From: DSXH01 sp964532065
Lineage (GTDB): Bacteria > Bacteroidota > Ignavibacteria > Ignavibacteriales > Melioribacteraceae
NCBI GenBank assembly: GCA_964532065.1
Contig: CAZHHG010000006.1
Location: 1 to 64,000, forward strand
Direction of reading: 5' to 3'
DNA: 64,000 nucleotides
Part shown: piece by piece, positions 41,777 to 50,779 of the stretch
Numbering within the stretch: position 1 is the first letter of the stretch
Layout: each line of letters begins with the position of its first letter
Notes under the pieces: model-generated
Databases searched by the model: none
What the model saw: only the letters and a program-made list of their open reading frames with translations
What the model was told of the DNA's origin: nothing
Position numbers and translations under genes: made by a program

Positions 41777-42223
41777 ATGCTGGATAACTTAGATATAATT
41801 ATACTGAAAAAACTGCAGGAAAATGGCAGGACCAAACGGAATGAACTGGCCGACGCAGCGGGCCTCTCCCTTCCTTCTCTTAGCGAACGGCTCAGAAAAC
41901 TGGAAGAGAACGGAATAATCGAGGGATATTACACAAAGCTTGACCGCCACAAATTTAATCTCGACATAATGGCTTTCATAGTTGTGATAATGGATTCCTC
42001 AAAGAATTATGAAAAGCTGACCGATCACGTAAAAAAAACCCCCGAGATACTAGAGTGCCACGCTATACTTGGGGAAGGTTCGCATATTATGAAAGCACTG
42101 GTTAAGGATACAAATTCTCTTGAACAGCTTTTAAGTAAAATACAATCCTGGCCGGGGGTAAACCGGACCATTACAAATTTTGTACTTTCAACAATTAAAG
42201 AGACTTCAAACATTAACATATAA
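41777..42223 (+). CDS. Lrp/AsnC-family transcriptional regulator
   Basis: A 148-residue regulator. The N-terminal winged HTH (LDNLDIIILKKLQENGRTKR, then LADAAGLSLPSLSERLRKLEENGII) is followed by a RAM ligand-binding domain (about 65-145). It starts 13 bases before glnA on the same strand, so it probably senses an amino acid and controls glutamine synthetase (inference from position). It may also repress itself. No operator was identified by eye. Confidence 0.92.
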   Translation: MLDNLDIIILKKLQENGRTKRNELADAAGLSLPSLSERLRKLEENGIIEGYYTKLDRHKFNLDIMAFIVVIMDSSKNYEKLTDHVKKTPEILECHAILGEGSHIMKALVKDTNSLEQLLSKIQSWPGVNRTITNFVLSTIKETSNINI

Positions 42224-42236
42224 CTCAGGAGAAAAT

Positions 42237-43664
42237 ATGGGTAAATCTGCATCAAAGGTTCAGGAAATTCTCTCATATATTAAGAGTAATAAAATTCAGT
42301 TTGTCGATTTCAAGTTCATGGACTTCCCGGGACAGTGGCAGCACTTTACGGTACCGGCGGGTGAATTGAAATCCGATTCGTTCGAAGACGGATTCGGATT
42401 CGACGGATCTTCAATCCGCGGATGGAAAAGCATTCACGAAAGCGATATGCTTCTCATACCGGATCCGGAAACAATGTTTTTTGATCCGTTCATCGAAGCT
42501 CCTACTGTGTCGTTAATATGCGACGTGTACGAACCGGCAACGAGAGAAAAGTACGACCGCTGTCCGCGCAACATTGCTCAGAAAGCCGAAGCATATTTAA
42601 AATCAACCGGGCTAGCCGATACATCGTATTTCGGTCCCGAAGCGGAGTTCTTCGTATTCGACGATGTCCGTTTCGATTCCGGACCAAATTTTTCATTCTA
42701 CACTGTCGATTCGATAGAAGGTAAATGGAATTCCGGCCGGGAGGAGAATCCGAATCTCGGATATAAACCACGCTTTAAAGAGGGGTATTTCCCTGTTCCG
42801 CCTACAGATCAGCTTATGGATCTCCGTAACGAAATGGTTATGAACCTGATCAATATGGGAATAGAGATTGAAGCCCAGCATCACGAGGTTGCAAGCGGAG
42901 GTCAGTGCGAAATTGATATGAAGTTCAAACCATTACTAAGAGCAGCGGATCAGTTATTAATGTTCAAATACGTTATTAAGAATACAGCAAAGAAACGAGG
43001 TAAGACCGTTACATATATGCCCAAACCGATCTTCGGTGATAACGGAAGCGGAATGCATGTTCATACAAGTTTATGGCTGAAAGGCAAACCACTATTTGCG
43101 GGGGGCGGATATGCCGGCCTGAGCGATATGGCTCTCTACTTTATCGGAGGACTATTAAAACATGCGCCGTCGCTACTCGCTTTTACAAATCCAATTACAA
43201 ATTCCTACAAACGGCTGGTACCAGGATTCGAAGCGCCCGTGAATCTCGCATACTCTCAAAGAAACCGGAGCGCTTCCATCAGAATTCCGATGTATTCAAA
43301 TTCTCCCAAGTCTAAGAGAGTAGAATTCCGCTGCCCGGATCCGGCTGCAAATCCGTATCTCGCGTTTTCGGCAATTATGATGGCGGGTCTCGATGGAATC
43401 ATGAACCGTATCGATCCGGGTGAACCGCTCGAAAAGGATATTTACGATATGTCTCCCGAAGAATTAAAAGATGTTCCTTCAACACCCGAATCGCTCGGCC
43501 AGGCATTGAAAGCACTCTCCGAAGATCATGAGTACCTGCTTAAAGGGAATGTGTTTACAGAGGATGTTATCCGTGCGTGGATAAATTATAAAATCGAAAA
43601 AGAGATAAAGCCGATGGCATTGAGGCCTCATCCCTACGAATTCGAAATGTACTTTGATGTATAA
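42237..43664 (+). CDS. glnA: Glutamine synthetase type I
   Basis: A 475-residue GSI enzyme making glutamine from glutamate and ammonia. The open frame begins at 42180, inside the upstream gene; the ATG at 42237 has CAGGAGA and gives the expected N-terminus. Signature parts are GFGFDGSSIRGW, FGPEAEFFVFD, the ammonia/ATP loops PKPIFGDNGSGMHVH and RNRSASIRIP, and RVEFRCPDPAANPYLAF. DIYDMSPEE contains the Tyr aligned with the adenylylation site of Escherichia coli GlnA (beta type). It is in an operon with an Lrp-type regulator and has its own terminator. Confidence 0.97.
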   Translation: MGKSASKVQEILSYIKSNKIQFVDFKFMDFPGQWQHFTVPAGELKSDSFEDGFGFDGSSIRGWKSIHESDMLLIPDPETMFFDPFIEAPTVSLICDVYEPATREKYDRCPRNIAQKAEAYLKSTGLADTSYFGPEAEFFVFDDVRFDSGPNFSFYTVDSIEGKWNSGREENPNLGYKPRFKEGYFPVPPTDQLMDLRNEMVMNLINMGIEIEAQHHEVASGGQCEIDMKFKPLLRAADQLLMFKYVIKNTAKKRGKTVTYMPKPIFGDNGSGMHVHTSLWLKGKPLFAGGGYAGLSDMALYFIGGLLKHAPSLLAFTNPITNSYKRLVPGFEAPVNLAYSQRNRSASIRIPMYSNSPKSKRVEFRCPDPAANPYLAFSAIMMAGLDGIMNRIDPGEPLEKDIYDMSPEELKDVPSTPESLGQALKALSEDHEYLLKGNVFTEDVIRAWINYKIEKEIKPMALRPHPYEFEMYFDV

Positions 43665-43683
43665 TAACCGTTTAGAAAATAAG

Positions 43684-43715
43684 AGCGGCTCTATACGAGC
43701 CGCTTTGTTTATTTT
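43684..43715 (+). terminator. Terminator of glnA
   Basis: AGCGGCTC (43684-43691) pairs perfectly with GAGCCGCT (43697-43704), loop TATAC, followed by TTGTTTATTTT. It lies 19 bases after the glnA stop and just before the end of the convergent gene. Confidence 0.9.
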
Positions 43716-45223
43716 ATAAATATCATCTTCCTGGTTTGAGAAAAACCTTCCGTCTGCAGTCGGTATAAATAGATGCCGCTTGAAAGATCTCGTGCTTCAT
43801 ATTCAATCTCATAATTACCCGGTTCAATTCTCCCGTTAATCAATGTTGCTATCTCTTTTCCGAGAAGATCGTATATTTTTAGTGTGGCCGTTTGAGTTAC
43901 AGGAATCGACACTTTAATCACCGTCGAAGGATTGAACGGATTGGGATAATTCTGAGACAGTCCGAATTGAGCAGGTATAATCCCCTGCTTATCATTCAGG
44001 TTGGTAATTGTTATTGTTCCTTTGGAGAAATAGACCCCATCGTTACTGCTTCTATTATCAGACCAAACAGTATAAATCAGATCGTTTGCATCAACAAAGA
44101 GAGATGGATTCTTGGAATCCGCGTTTGTGCTGTTTACAAAAGAAGTTTTCGGGAAAGATACGCCGCCATCAATCGACTTTGCACAGAAGAGACCGTTCAT
44201 ACCCCCGGAAAAATTAGGATACGCAATATAAATCTCGCCTTTACTGCTAACAGTCATGGACGGGGATCCGAATCCGCCGGAAGCAATTTCATATTCCTGA
44301 CTGAAATTTGATCCGCCGTCGGTAGATTTTATAAAATAGATTTTCCGGTTGCTTCCGTTATTATCGTCTTCTTCTCTCCAGACGACATAAAGATTAGAGC
44401 CGGAAGCCGAAATGCTTGGAGCTGTCCGTTTTTTATCAACACTTCCTGATACGCTGTTTACCATTTTGTTCTGGCCGAAACTTACACCGTTATTAGCAGA
44501 TTTCGCATAGTAGATATCAGTGCCGCTTCCGCCTCTTCTGCCATCATTCCAAATACAGAATATATTCCCCTGTGCATCAACGGAGATCGAATTAGGAGAA
44601 TCAAATTTAACCGAATTGCTTCCGATTACTGCATCTGTAACTTCATAGGGAGTTTCGAAATTAGCCCCTCCATTTGTAGATCTTGCAAAGAAGAGACCGG
44701 TTTTATTATCGGCTTTCGGTTTAAAGAAACAGACATAAACATTATCGCCATTTACTGCTATCTGGGGTAAATTCCCGTCGGTTGAAATCGTTACCTTCGT
44801 ACTGAATGTTGCTGCCTGATCGGTTGATCTGGAAAAGTAAACGCCGGCCAGATTATCATTAACAACTCCACTCCAAACGGTGAAAAGAGTGCCGGAATTA
44901 TTAGCTGCCATTGCACCGAACAGATGCGGATCACTTCCTCCAATCTTAATTCCGTTACCAAAACTTGTTCCCCCGTCCGTCGATTTTGATATATAAGAAG
45001 AAAAAGTAGTATTAAGATCCTGCCATAAGACATAGACATTATTGCCGTTCACAACAATTGAATTTCCTCCATCCGTATTCTGATCACCCTGTGTTAAATG
45101 ATTGATTTTAAGATTTGAAGAAAAATCCTGACCGGCAATAGAAATTTGGAAAAGAAATAATAGTGCAACCGGGTAAATAGAAAGTCTGGCAATGCTTTTT
45201 TTAAGAAGAATATCAGAACTCAT
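43709..45223 (-). CDS. Secreted sialidase-like beta-propeller protein with T9SS tail
   Basis: A 504-residue exported protein. The N-terminus is a long signal peptide (about 1-31). The body (40-405) is made of six to seven BNR/sialidase-like blades, each with a segment such as SKSTDGGTSFGN, SRSTDQAATFS, ARSTNGGANFE, AKSANNGVSFGQ or IKSTDGGSNFS. The end is a type A T9SS sorting domain (FGLSQNYPNPFNPSTVIKVSI onward in parts, last residues TRKMIFIK). No sialidase catalytic set (Arg triad, Asp) was identified, so a binding or structural surface role is as likely as hydrolysis. Confidence 0.85.
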   Translation of the reverse strand: MSSDILLKKSIARLSIYPVALLFLFQISIAGQDFSSNLKINHLTQGDQNTDGGNSIVVNGNNVYVLWQDLNTTFSSYISKSTDGGTSFGNGIKIGGSDPHLFGAMAANNSGTLFTVWSGVVNDNLAGVYFSRSTDQAATFSTKVTISTDGNLPQIAVNGDNVYVCFFKPKADNKTGLFFARSTNGGANFETPYEVTDAVIGSNSVKFDSPNSISVDAQGNIFCIWNDGRRGGSGTDIYYAKSANNGVSFGQNKMVNSVSGSVDKKRTAPSISASGSNLYVVWREEDDNNGSNRKIYFIKSTDGGSNFSQEYEIASGGFGSPSMTVSSKGEIYIAYPNFSGGMNGLFCAKSIDGGVSFPKTSFVNSTNADSKNPSLFVDANDLIYTVWSDNRSSNDGVYFSKGTITITNLNDKQGIIPAQFGLSQNYPNPFNPSTVIKVSIPVTQTATLKIYDLLGKEIATLINGRIEPGNYEIEYEARDLSSGIYLYRLQTEGFSQTRKMIFIK

Positions 45224-45511
45224 TTTGCCCTCCTAAACAAGGTTTCTAAATTGTTCGATACCTTTAACAAGAATAGATTCTTACTTAATTAATAGATTTA
45301 TCTGTCGAACTGCAGTATCTACTTTAACAAATAATTTTTATTTAGGAGAGAATTTTTTTTGATTTCGTACTTATTGTAAACAATTAGACCTAAAATAGCA
45401 ACAGAGTATTAAGGAAATCATCCGGCCATCATTATTTCAAAAGAGATAATAAGCCATAGATTTTACAAAAAAAATTTTTAAAATAAGAAGCAGACGTTTT
45501 TAAAACCCTTA
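45224..45511. other. 288-base AT-rich gap, nothing recognised
   Basis: AT-rich sequence between two minus-strand genes. It should hold the promoter of the secreted beta-propeller gene, but no full TTTG/TAnnTTTG match was found. There are no hairpins with T runs, RNA genes or open frames of note. Confidence 0.5.
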
Positions 45512-46936
45512 CTACTTGATCATAATTTCCTGAGTGCGTAAAGCCCGCGGGAACTGACTCTTCAAACCGTCTTTGGATAAAGAAGCGGTACCGATAATCA
45601 TATCATCCCATTTAACAATTTTCTGTCCCGTTGTTCCGAATTCTTTCTTAATTGTTCCGCCGTTGAGATAAATTTCCAGGTCTTTTATTTCATTAAACTC
45701 AACTACGTTCCTGGTGAAATTTTCCCCAAATGTTTGAGCCGCAAGAGTATGAAGCTGAATAAACTGCTTTTTATCAATCAGTCCGAGCTTGGAACCGACG
45801 CGAATAAATATTTCCGGATTATCTATTTCCAGCCCTTCGTCCGCAAAATAAATATCACCGTTTTTTATCAGGTATTTGTACTGCTCTAAATGTTTACTCT
45901 CTATTCCGAAATATTCGCATAAAACATCGATCAATTTTCTTAACTGAACATTCCGGGAATTCACAAAACTATTTTTACTCCTGAAACTAACTTCCGGTGA
46001 ATTTTCTATCTCTTCAATTTTCCGGAGTTTCGCTACAAAAAAACCTTCCGAACCGATCTCCCACGGAACAATCCTTCGTGCCTTACCTATCGACTTATCA
46101 AGAGGCTGATCCTTGTAATTAGTAAAAGCATCGCGGCTTTTTACCGGTAATTCAATATCCACAAGTTCTACCGGATACTTCTTCAGAATTTTATCCAGGA
46201 CCAGTTCATTCTCTTCGAGAGCAAGAGTGCAGGTTGAATAGACAATTTCGCCACCGACTTTACACGACTTTATCGCGCTCAGAAGAAGTTTGAATTGAAT
46301 TTCAGCAAGTCCGGATGCTTTTTTCTCATTCCACCAGCTGCTCACCTCATTTTTTTTCTGAAGAATTCCTAACGCGCTGCAGGGCGCGTCAACAAGAATT
46401 TTATCAAAATAATTCTGATAGATTTTACTGAGTAATTCCCCTTTCCCCTGAAGTACGCCGACATTAACAAGATTCATTTTATCGATGTTGAAAACCAGGC
46501 TTTTCAATCTCTCCAGCGAAATTTCATTTGCAATCAATGTCCCCTTGTTTCCCATCATGTCGGCCAGCTGGGTGGTTTTAGAACCGGGCGCGGAGCATAG
46601 GTCGAGAACTTTATCATTAGGTGCAGGATTCAGAACTAATGCGGGGATCATCGAAGAGAGACTCTGGATATAGTAAGCTCCTAAAATAAAATCGAGGGTC
46701 TTTCCGGCAACAGACTGCCCAGCCGATACCTTGAATGCATTGGCAACATTATTTACAGGTTCAAGCTGAAGATCGTATCCGTTCAACCGATTTAGAATTT
46801 TATCACGGGAAAATTTGGATGAAAAGCGGAGATAGGTATTCTGACTACTGTTAATAAAATCGAGATAATTCTTCAGATATTCTGTACCGAAATGAGTAGT
46901 GATGTAGGAACTGATATTATCGCCTAGATGAATCAC
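45512..46936 (-). CDS. rRNA cytosine-C5 methyltransferase, RsmF/NOL1-NOP2-Sun family
   Basis: A 474-residue SAM-dependent m5C methyltransferase. The SAM-binding motif is VLDLCSAPGSKTTQLA, followed by DKILVDAPCSALG (the PC cysteine) and GEIVYSTCTLALEENE (the TC cysteine, the usual nucleophile). The last 100 residues resemble the RsmF C-terminal domain, with a KIVKWDDMIIGTASL segment like the PUA-type end. RsmF methylates 16S rRNA. RsmB is the alternative but has an N-terminal NusB domain that is absent here. The next gene upstream is separated by one base. Confidence 0.88.
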   Translation of the reverse strand: MIHLGDNISSYITTHFGTEYLKNYLDFINSSQNTYLRFSSKFSRDKILNRLNGYDLQLEPVNNVANAFKVSAGQSVAGKTLDFILGAYYIQSLSSMIPALVLNPAPNDKVLDLCSAPGSKTTQLADMMGNKGTLIANEISLERLKSLVFNIDKMNLVNVGVLQGKGELLSKIYQNYFDKILVDAPCSALGILQKKNEVSSWWNEKKASGLAEIQFKLLLSAIKSCKVGGEIVYSTCTLALEENELVLDKILKKYPVELVDIELPVKSRDAFTNYKDQPLDKSIGKARRIVPWEIGSEGFFVAKLRKIEEIENSPEVSFRSKNSFVNSRNVQLRKLIDVLCEYFGIESKHLEQYKYLIKNGDIYFADEGLEIDNPEIFIRVGSKLGLIDKKQFIQLHTLAAQTFGENFTRNVVEFNEIKDLEIYLNGGTIKKEFGTTGQKIVKWDDMIIGTASLSKDGLKSQFPRALRTQEIMIK

Positions 46937-46937
46937 C

Positions 46938-47363
46938 TTATGTTCTGGTAAGATTTAATGAACTGAAAATCTGAGAAGAAATTATTTTGAATCCTTTCGT
47001 CTTCTGGAAGATCTGCTTAAAATCTTTCTCCATCTCTTTCAGGAATCCGTCGAGGTATCTTTCATAGTCGCGCACCGCTTCATATGTCTGAAGCTGATCT
47101 ACAGGAATCTTAATCCGGTCAGGTTTAATCCTGTTGGCGTAGTAGACATATTTTGCCCGGAACATGTCGTCTGTGGAATAGAAAGTATCGCCTGCCTCAT
47201 CACTCAGCTGATAGCTTCCGAACAAGGGTGGATTGAGAAAAAGAATTTTCCCGGGAAGGGATATCTCCTCAAGCTTATCGGAATGGACAAAATCATCCGG
47301 AAAGTTCTTCAACTCCGCTTTAATCTTTTCAATCCACTTCTGAGAGAATTCTTTTTCTGTCAT
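46938..47363 (-). CDS. Conserved-looking small protein of unknown function
   Basis: A 141-residue soluble protein without signal peptide. It is rich in aromatic and charged residues and appears mostly helical: an N-terminal amphipathic helix (SQKWIEKIKAELKNF), a central segment with LFLNPPLFGSYQLSDE, and a C-terminal helix (YERYLDGFLKEMEKDFKQIF). No known motif was recognised. It lies one base before the rRNA methyltransferase gene, so it is translated with it and could assist ribosome biogenesis, but this is only positional. Confidence 0.7.
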   Translation of the reverse strand: MTEKEFSQKWIEKIKAELKNFPDDFVHSDKLEEISLPGKILFLNPPLFGSYQLSDEAGDTFYSTDDMFRAKYVYYANRIKPDRIKIPVDQLQTYEAVRDYERYLDGFLKEMEKDFKQIFQKTKGFKIISSQIFSSLNLTRT

Positions 47364-47372
47364 ATAATTAAT

Positions 47373-48497
47373 TTATTTTTCGGGTTCTTCAACCCAGTCA
47401 GCAATAAAAACGTTTGTATCCCTTGAGGGTTTTCTTTCAGCATTTCTGTTTGAACAGAAGACAAGTTTTTTGCCGTCGTAAGAGAACATAGGGAAAGCAT
47501 CGAATATACCGGAGTTGGTTATTTGTTTAAGCCCGGTACCGTCAGTATTAATCATAAATATATCGAAGCGCCTGCCGCCTTCGTTGAGAGAATGATGATT
47601 GGAACAGAAGAGCACTTTTTTGCCGTCCGGATGAAAAAACGGCGCCCAGTTTGCACCGGGAAGATCAGTAACCTGTTGAATGTTTTTACCGTCGATATCA
47701 GCTATAAAAATATTTAATTCTTTCGGCTCTACGAGTCCTTCGGATAAAAGCTTCTTATAATTTACGGCTTCTTCGCCTTGGGGTCTGCTTGCCCGCCAGA
47801 TAATCTTTTTAGCATCTCTTGAGAAGAAAGCGCCTCCGTCGTAACCAGGTTCGTTTGTAAGCTGTAAATATTCTTTGGTTTGAATATCGTAACGCCACAA
47901 TTCCAGATCGCCGGAACGTGTGGAAGTAAAAATAATGTATCGGCCGTCCGGCGAAACAGTAGCTTCGGCGTCATAACCCTCACCGCCTATCAATACCTCC
48001 GCGCCGGTGCCGTCGGAGTTGGTTATATAAATATCATAAGAATTATAGATAGGCCAGACGTATCTTCCGCCGGAGAACATAACCGATTCGGGGCATTTGG
48101 CATCGGCTTCGTGTGTTGAAGCGTAAATTATTCTTCCGTCACTTAAAAAATAGCTGCACGTAGTGCGTCCCTTTCCGGTGGAAGCGAGATTATATTTCTT
48201 TCCGCCGGGAAGATCGGATCCGTCGGCATTCATTATAAAAATCTGATCGCAGCCCTGCTGATTTATTTTGTCCCAGTCGCTCTGAAAGACGAGTTGTTTA
48301 TCATCAAAACTCCAGTATGCCTCGGCATTGTTTCCGCCGAATGTAAGCTGACGGATATTTCTAATGTGTACTTCACCTTCATAACGCAAAGTGTCTTTTG
48401 AAGGATCGTAAGATTCGGATTTAGTACAACCGGTAAACGAATTTGAAATAGTAATTAATAGAACCGTGATGAGAGAGATGTATGTTTTTCTAATCAT
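47373..48497 (-). CDS. TolB-like beta-propeller lipoprotein
   Basis: A 374-residue lipoprotein. The signal peptide ends in the lipobox SFTGC. Six PD40/TolB-type blades follow, each with a strand such as GRYIIFTSTRSGDLELW, KKIIWRASRPQGEE, KVLFCSNHHSLNE or KLVFCSNRNAERKP. TolB-like propellers in this phylum are mostly envelope proteins, and a proteolytic partner is sometimes fused, but not here. Function is unknown beyond a periplasmic binding role. It sits between lgt, the enzyme that lipidates such proteins, and the small unknown gene, with gaps of 19 and 9 bases. Confidence 0.85.
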   Translation of the reverse strand: MIRKTYISLITVLLITISNSFTGCTKSESYDPSKDTLRYEGEVHIRNIRQLTFGGNNAEAYWSFDDKQLVFQSDWDKINQQGCDQIFIMNADGSDLPGGKKYNLASTGKGRTTCSYFLSDGRIIYASTHEADAKCPESVMFSGGRYVWPIYNSYDIYITNSDGTGAEVLIGGEGYDAEATVSPDGRYIIFTSTRSGDLELWRYDIQTKEYLQLTNEPGYDGGAFFSRDAKKIIWRASRPQGEEAVNYKKLLSEGLVEPKELNIFIADIDGKNIQQVTDLPGANWAPFFHPDGKKVLFCSNHHSLNEGGRRFDIFMINTDGTGLKQITNSGIFDAFPMFSYDGKKLVFCSNRNAERKPSRDTNVFIADWVEEPEK

Positions 48498-48516
48498 TAA
48501 ATAAGTCGCTTTCCAT

Positions 48517-49305
48517 TTATAGTTTTATAATTTTTTTGTCTTTATGAAAGACCAGATAAACTCCGAGAAGTATAAACGGGATACTGAGCAGCTGGCCCAT
48601 ATTTAATAGCCAGCCTTTTTCAAAATATGTCTGATCCTCCTTTACAAACTCAACCAGGAATCTGAACGCAAAAACAGAAATTAGGAACAATCCGAGAAGC
48701 AGGCCGTTTTTAAATTTCCCCGATTTTTTGAAATAGTAAAAGAGGAGAAAAAAGAAAATTGCCAGGTAGGCAAGGGCTTCATAAAACTGAGCAGGATGAC
48801 GCGGTACTCCGTCTACAGCAGGAAAAACAAATGCCCACGGCAGATCGGTCGGTTTACCGATTATCTCCGAATTGAACAGGTTTCCCATCCTGATAAAGAA
48901 ACCCCCGAGCGCTACAGTTATTACAATCCTATCAAGTATCCATAGATAGGAAAATTCTTTGTGCTTCTTTACAAAAATGTATATCGCCAGCAGAATACCC
49001 AATGCGGCTCCATGACTTGCCAGTCCCCCTTTCCACACCTGCAGAATTTCGAGCGGGTTAGCCAGGTAATAGGCTGGATTGTAGAAAAAACAGTGACCCA
49101 GACGGGCCCCGAGGACGGTTCCAAGAATCATATACCAGATGAGATCATTCAAAATAGCATCCGGGCGGGATTCCTTTTTGAATATCACATAAAAAATCTG
49201 ATAACCGATTATAAATGACAGCGCAAATAAGAGACCATACCAGCGGATTACGAAGGGGCCTATAGAAAAAATGTCCGGACTGACATCCCAATAGATCACA
49301 GGCAA
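48517..49305 (-). CDS. lgt: Prolipoprotein diacylglyceryl transferase
   Basis: A 262-residue polytopic inner-membrane enzyme that attaches diacylglycerol to the lipobox cysteine of prolipoproteins. Seven hydrophobic helices and the family motifs are present: GPFVIRWYGL near the start, GARLGHCFFY (66-75), GGLASHGAALG (93-103, with His98), and RMGNLFNSEIIG. It starts its own operon reading into the TolB-like lipoprotein gene, one of its likely substrates. Confidence 0.96.
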   Translation of the reverse strand: MPVIYWDVSPDIFSIGPFVIRWYGLLFALSFIIGYQIFYVIFKKESRPDAILNDLIWYMILGTVLGARLGHCFFYNPAYYLANPLEILQVWKGGLASHGAALGILLAIYIFVKKHKEFSYLWILDRIVITVALGGFFIRMGNLFNSEIIGKPTDLPWAFVFPAVDGVPRHPAQFYEALAYLAIFFFLLFYYFKKSGKFKNGLLLGLFLISVFAFRFLVEFVKEDQTYFEKGWLLNMGQLLSIPFILLGVYLVFHKDKKIIKL

Positions 49306-49390
49306 CCTGAAATTTTTGAATAATTAACTAAACCCTGGCTAAATTTAGTAATTGAAGGGGTATTTAACAACGGTCAAAATCAGTAAAAAA

Positions 49391-50050
49391 TCACTCTTTC
49401 CAGATAAAATCGAATAAAAGATAGGAAGCCGTAAGCATTATTACATCATAACAGACAAGGACAAGGATCTCAACAAGCGAATCATTCAATGAATTTCCAT
49501 CCATCGAAAATTTTGTAAGCTCGAGAAGTGTGAGAATCAACGGGAGAAGAATCGGGAATGAAAGGACCGGATAGAGAGTTCCTTTTGAGGAGGCCTTCGA
49601 AATAATAGCGGCAATTATTGTTGATGAAATCGCAATACCGATATTCCCCAGAAAAAAAGTAACGGTGAAGAGAAGAAAGTTTTTAATGATAAACGATTCG
49701 AACAGAATCAGAAAGAGAATTGTAATTGCAAAATTCATCAGGAAAACAAGCAGCAGGTTGAAAATCAGTTTACCGGAAAAAATTGTTGATGGTGATGCGA
49801 TTAAGTGAAGAGTCATTGTTGTTCCCCGCTCTTCCTCCGAGACAAACGCACGCGACAATCCAGACATTGCAGAGAAGAAGATAACCACCCATAGAAGACC
49901 GCCGGTAAGATATGACGTAATCTTCTCGCTCCCTATCGAGAACATTATTACGCTTATTGTAACAAGAATAAACATAGCAAGAGCATTAATCGCATAACGT
50001 GTGCGAAGTTCCGATTGCCAGTCTTTCTTGAATAGTGAATATGATTTCAT
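49391..50050 (-). CDS. ccmB: Heme exporter membrane subunit CcmB
   Basis: A 219-residue integral membrane protein with six helices, starting with a cytoplasmic FKKDWQSELRTRYAINAL segment typical of CcmB, and FVSEEERGTTMTLHLIASP between helices two and three. CcmB with CcmA forms the ABC transporter of system I cytochrome c maturation. ccmA lies upstream, separated by an inverted-repeat element. ccmC and later ccm genes are not next to it, so the rest of the system must be elsewhere. Confidence 0.87.
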   Translation of the reverse strand: MKSYSLFKKDWQSELRTRYAINALAMFILVTISVIMFSIGSEKITSYLTGGLLWVVIFFSAMSGLSRAFVSEEERGTTMTLHLIASPSTIFSGKLIFNLLLVFLMNFAITILFLILFESFIIKNFLLFTVTFFLGNIGIAISSTIIAAIISKASSKGTLYPVLSFPILLPLILTLLELTKFSMDGNSLNDSLVEILVLVCYDVIMLTASYLLFDFIWKE

Positions 50051-50060
50051 CTAATTTTTC

Positions 50061-50136
50061 CTTTGCGATCTCTGCGTAAAATTCTTTAAAGATTAACACG
50101 CAAAGTACGCCGAGTAAATCGCAGAGAACGCAGAGT
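50061..50136. repeat. Imperfect inverted/tandem repeat of the ACGCAGAG type
   Basis: CTTTGCGATCTCTGCG (50061-50076) matches the reverse complement of 50120-50135 at 14 of 16 positions. The right half consists of degenerate units ACGCAAAGT, ACGCCGAGT, TCGCAGAGA and ACGCAGAGT. Elements of this kind with alternating CGCAGAG units are dispersed in several bacterial genomes. It sits between ccmA and ccmB, adjoining the ccmA stop codon. A shorter related string, AACGCAGAG, occurs at 58487-58495. Confidence 0.65.
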
Positions 50137-50137
50137 C

Positions 50138-50779
50138 CTATCTTTTATTCCGGTTATAATTCTCTATATTAATTGTCTCTTTACACAACTGCAAATCTGA
50201 ATCTTCATTCGAAGCAATTATAACGATATCCGATTTAGCTTCTTCTTTTATTAACTCATAAACTTTTTCTTTACCGTCGTTGTCAAGATTGGACGTCGGT
50301 TCATCAAGAATTATCAGCTGCGGATTATGGAGCAGCGCAAAAATAAATTTTAAACGCTGTTTCATTCCGGAGGAATACCCCCGGACAAGATCCTCCCGTC
50401 TTTCATAAAGATTCAATTTACTGAGCAGAAAACTGGAGCGGTCTCTGTCGAATTTGATCCCCCTGATATTTGCAAAGTGCACAAGGTTTTCTTCTGCCGT
50501 GAATTCATCATATAGAAACAGGTAGGGTGAAACAAAACCGATATAATTATGGAGATTATCGGGCTCAATTATTTTTCCGCTCGATTCGTGAATTACTTTT
50601 CCGCGGGTAGGAGAGATAATATTCGACATTATCTTTACAAGCGTTGATTTGCCTGAGCCATTCGGACCCGAGATACCATAGATAGTTCCGGCTTTGAATG
50701 AGAAATTCAAATCGTTAAAGACGAGCCGCCTTCCGAAGTATTTTACAAGATTTTCGAGTGTTACTTTATAATCAGTCAT
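50138..50779 (-). CDS. ccmA: ABC transporter ATPase CcmA
   Basis: A 213-residue ABC ATPase. Walker A is GPNGSGKST (38-46), the signature is GYSSGMKQRL, and Walker B is LIILDEPTSNLD. Paired with CcmB downstream, it is the heme-exporter/CcmE-release ATPase of cytochrome c maturation. The gap to ccmB (87 bases) is filled by an inverted repeat. It overlaps the upstream metalloprotease gene by 8 bases. Confidence 0.88.
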   Translation of the reverse strand: MTDYKVTLENLVKYFGRRLVFNDLNFSFKAGTIYGISGPNGSGKSTLVKIMSNIISPTRGKVIHESSGKIIEPDNLHNYIGFVSPYLFLYDEFTAEENLVHFANIRGIKFDRDRSSFLLSKLNLYERREDLVRGYSSGMKQRLKFIFALLHNPQLIILDEPTSNLDNDGKEKVYELIKEEAKSDIVIIASNEDSDLQLCKETINIENYNRNKR

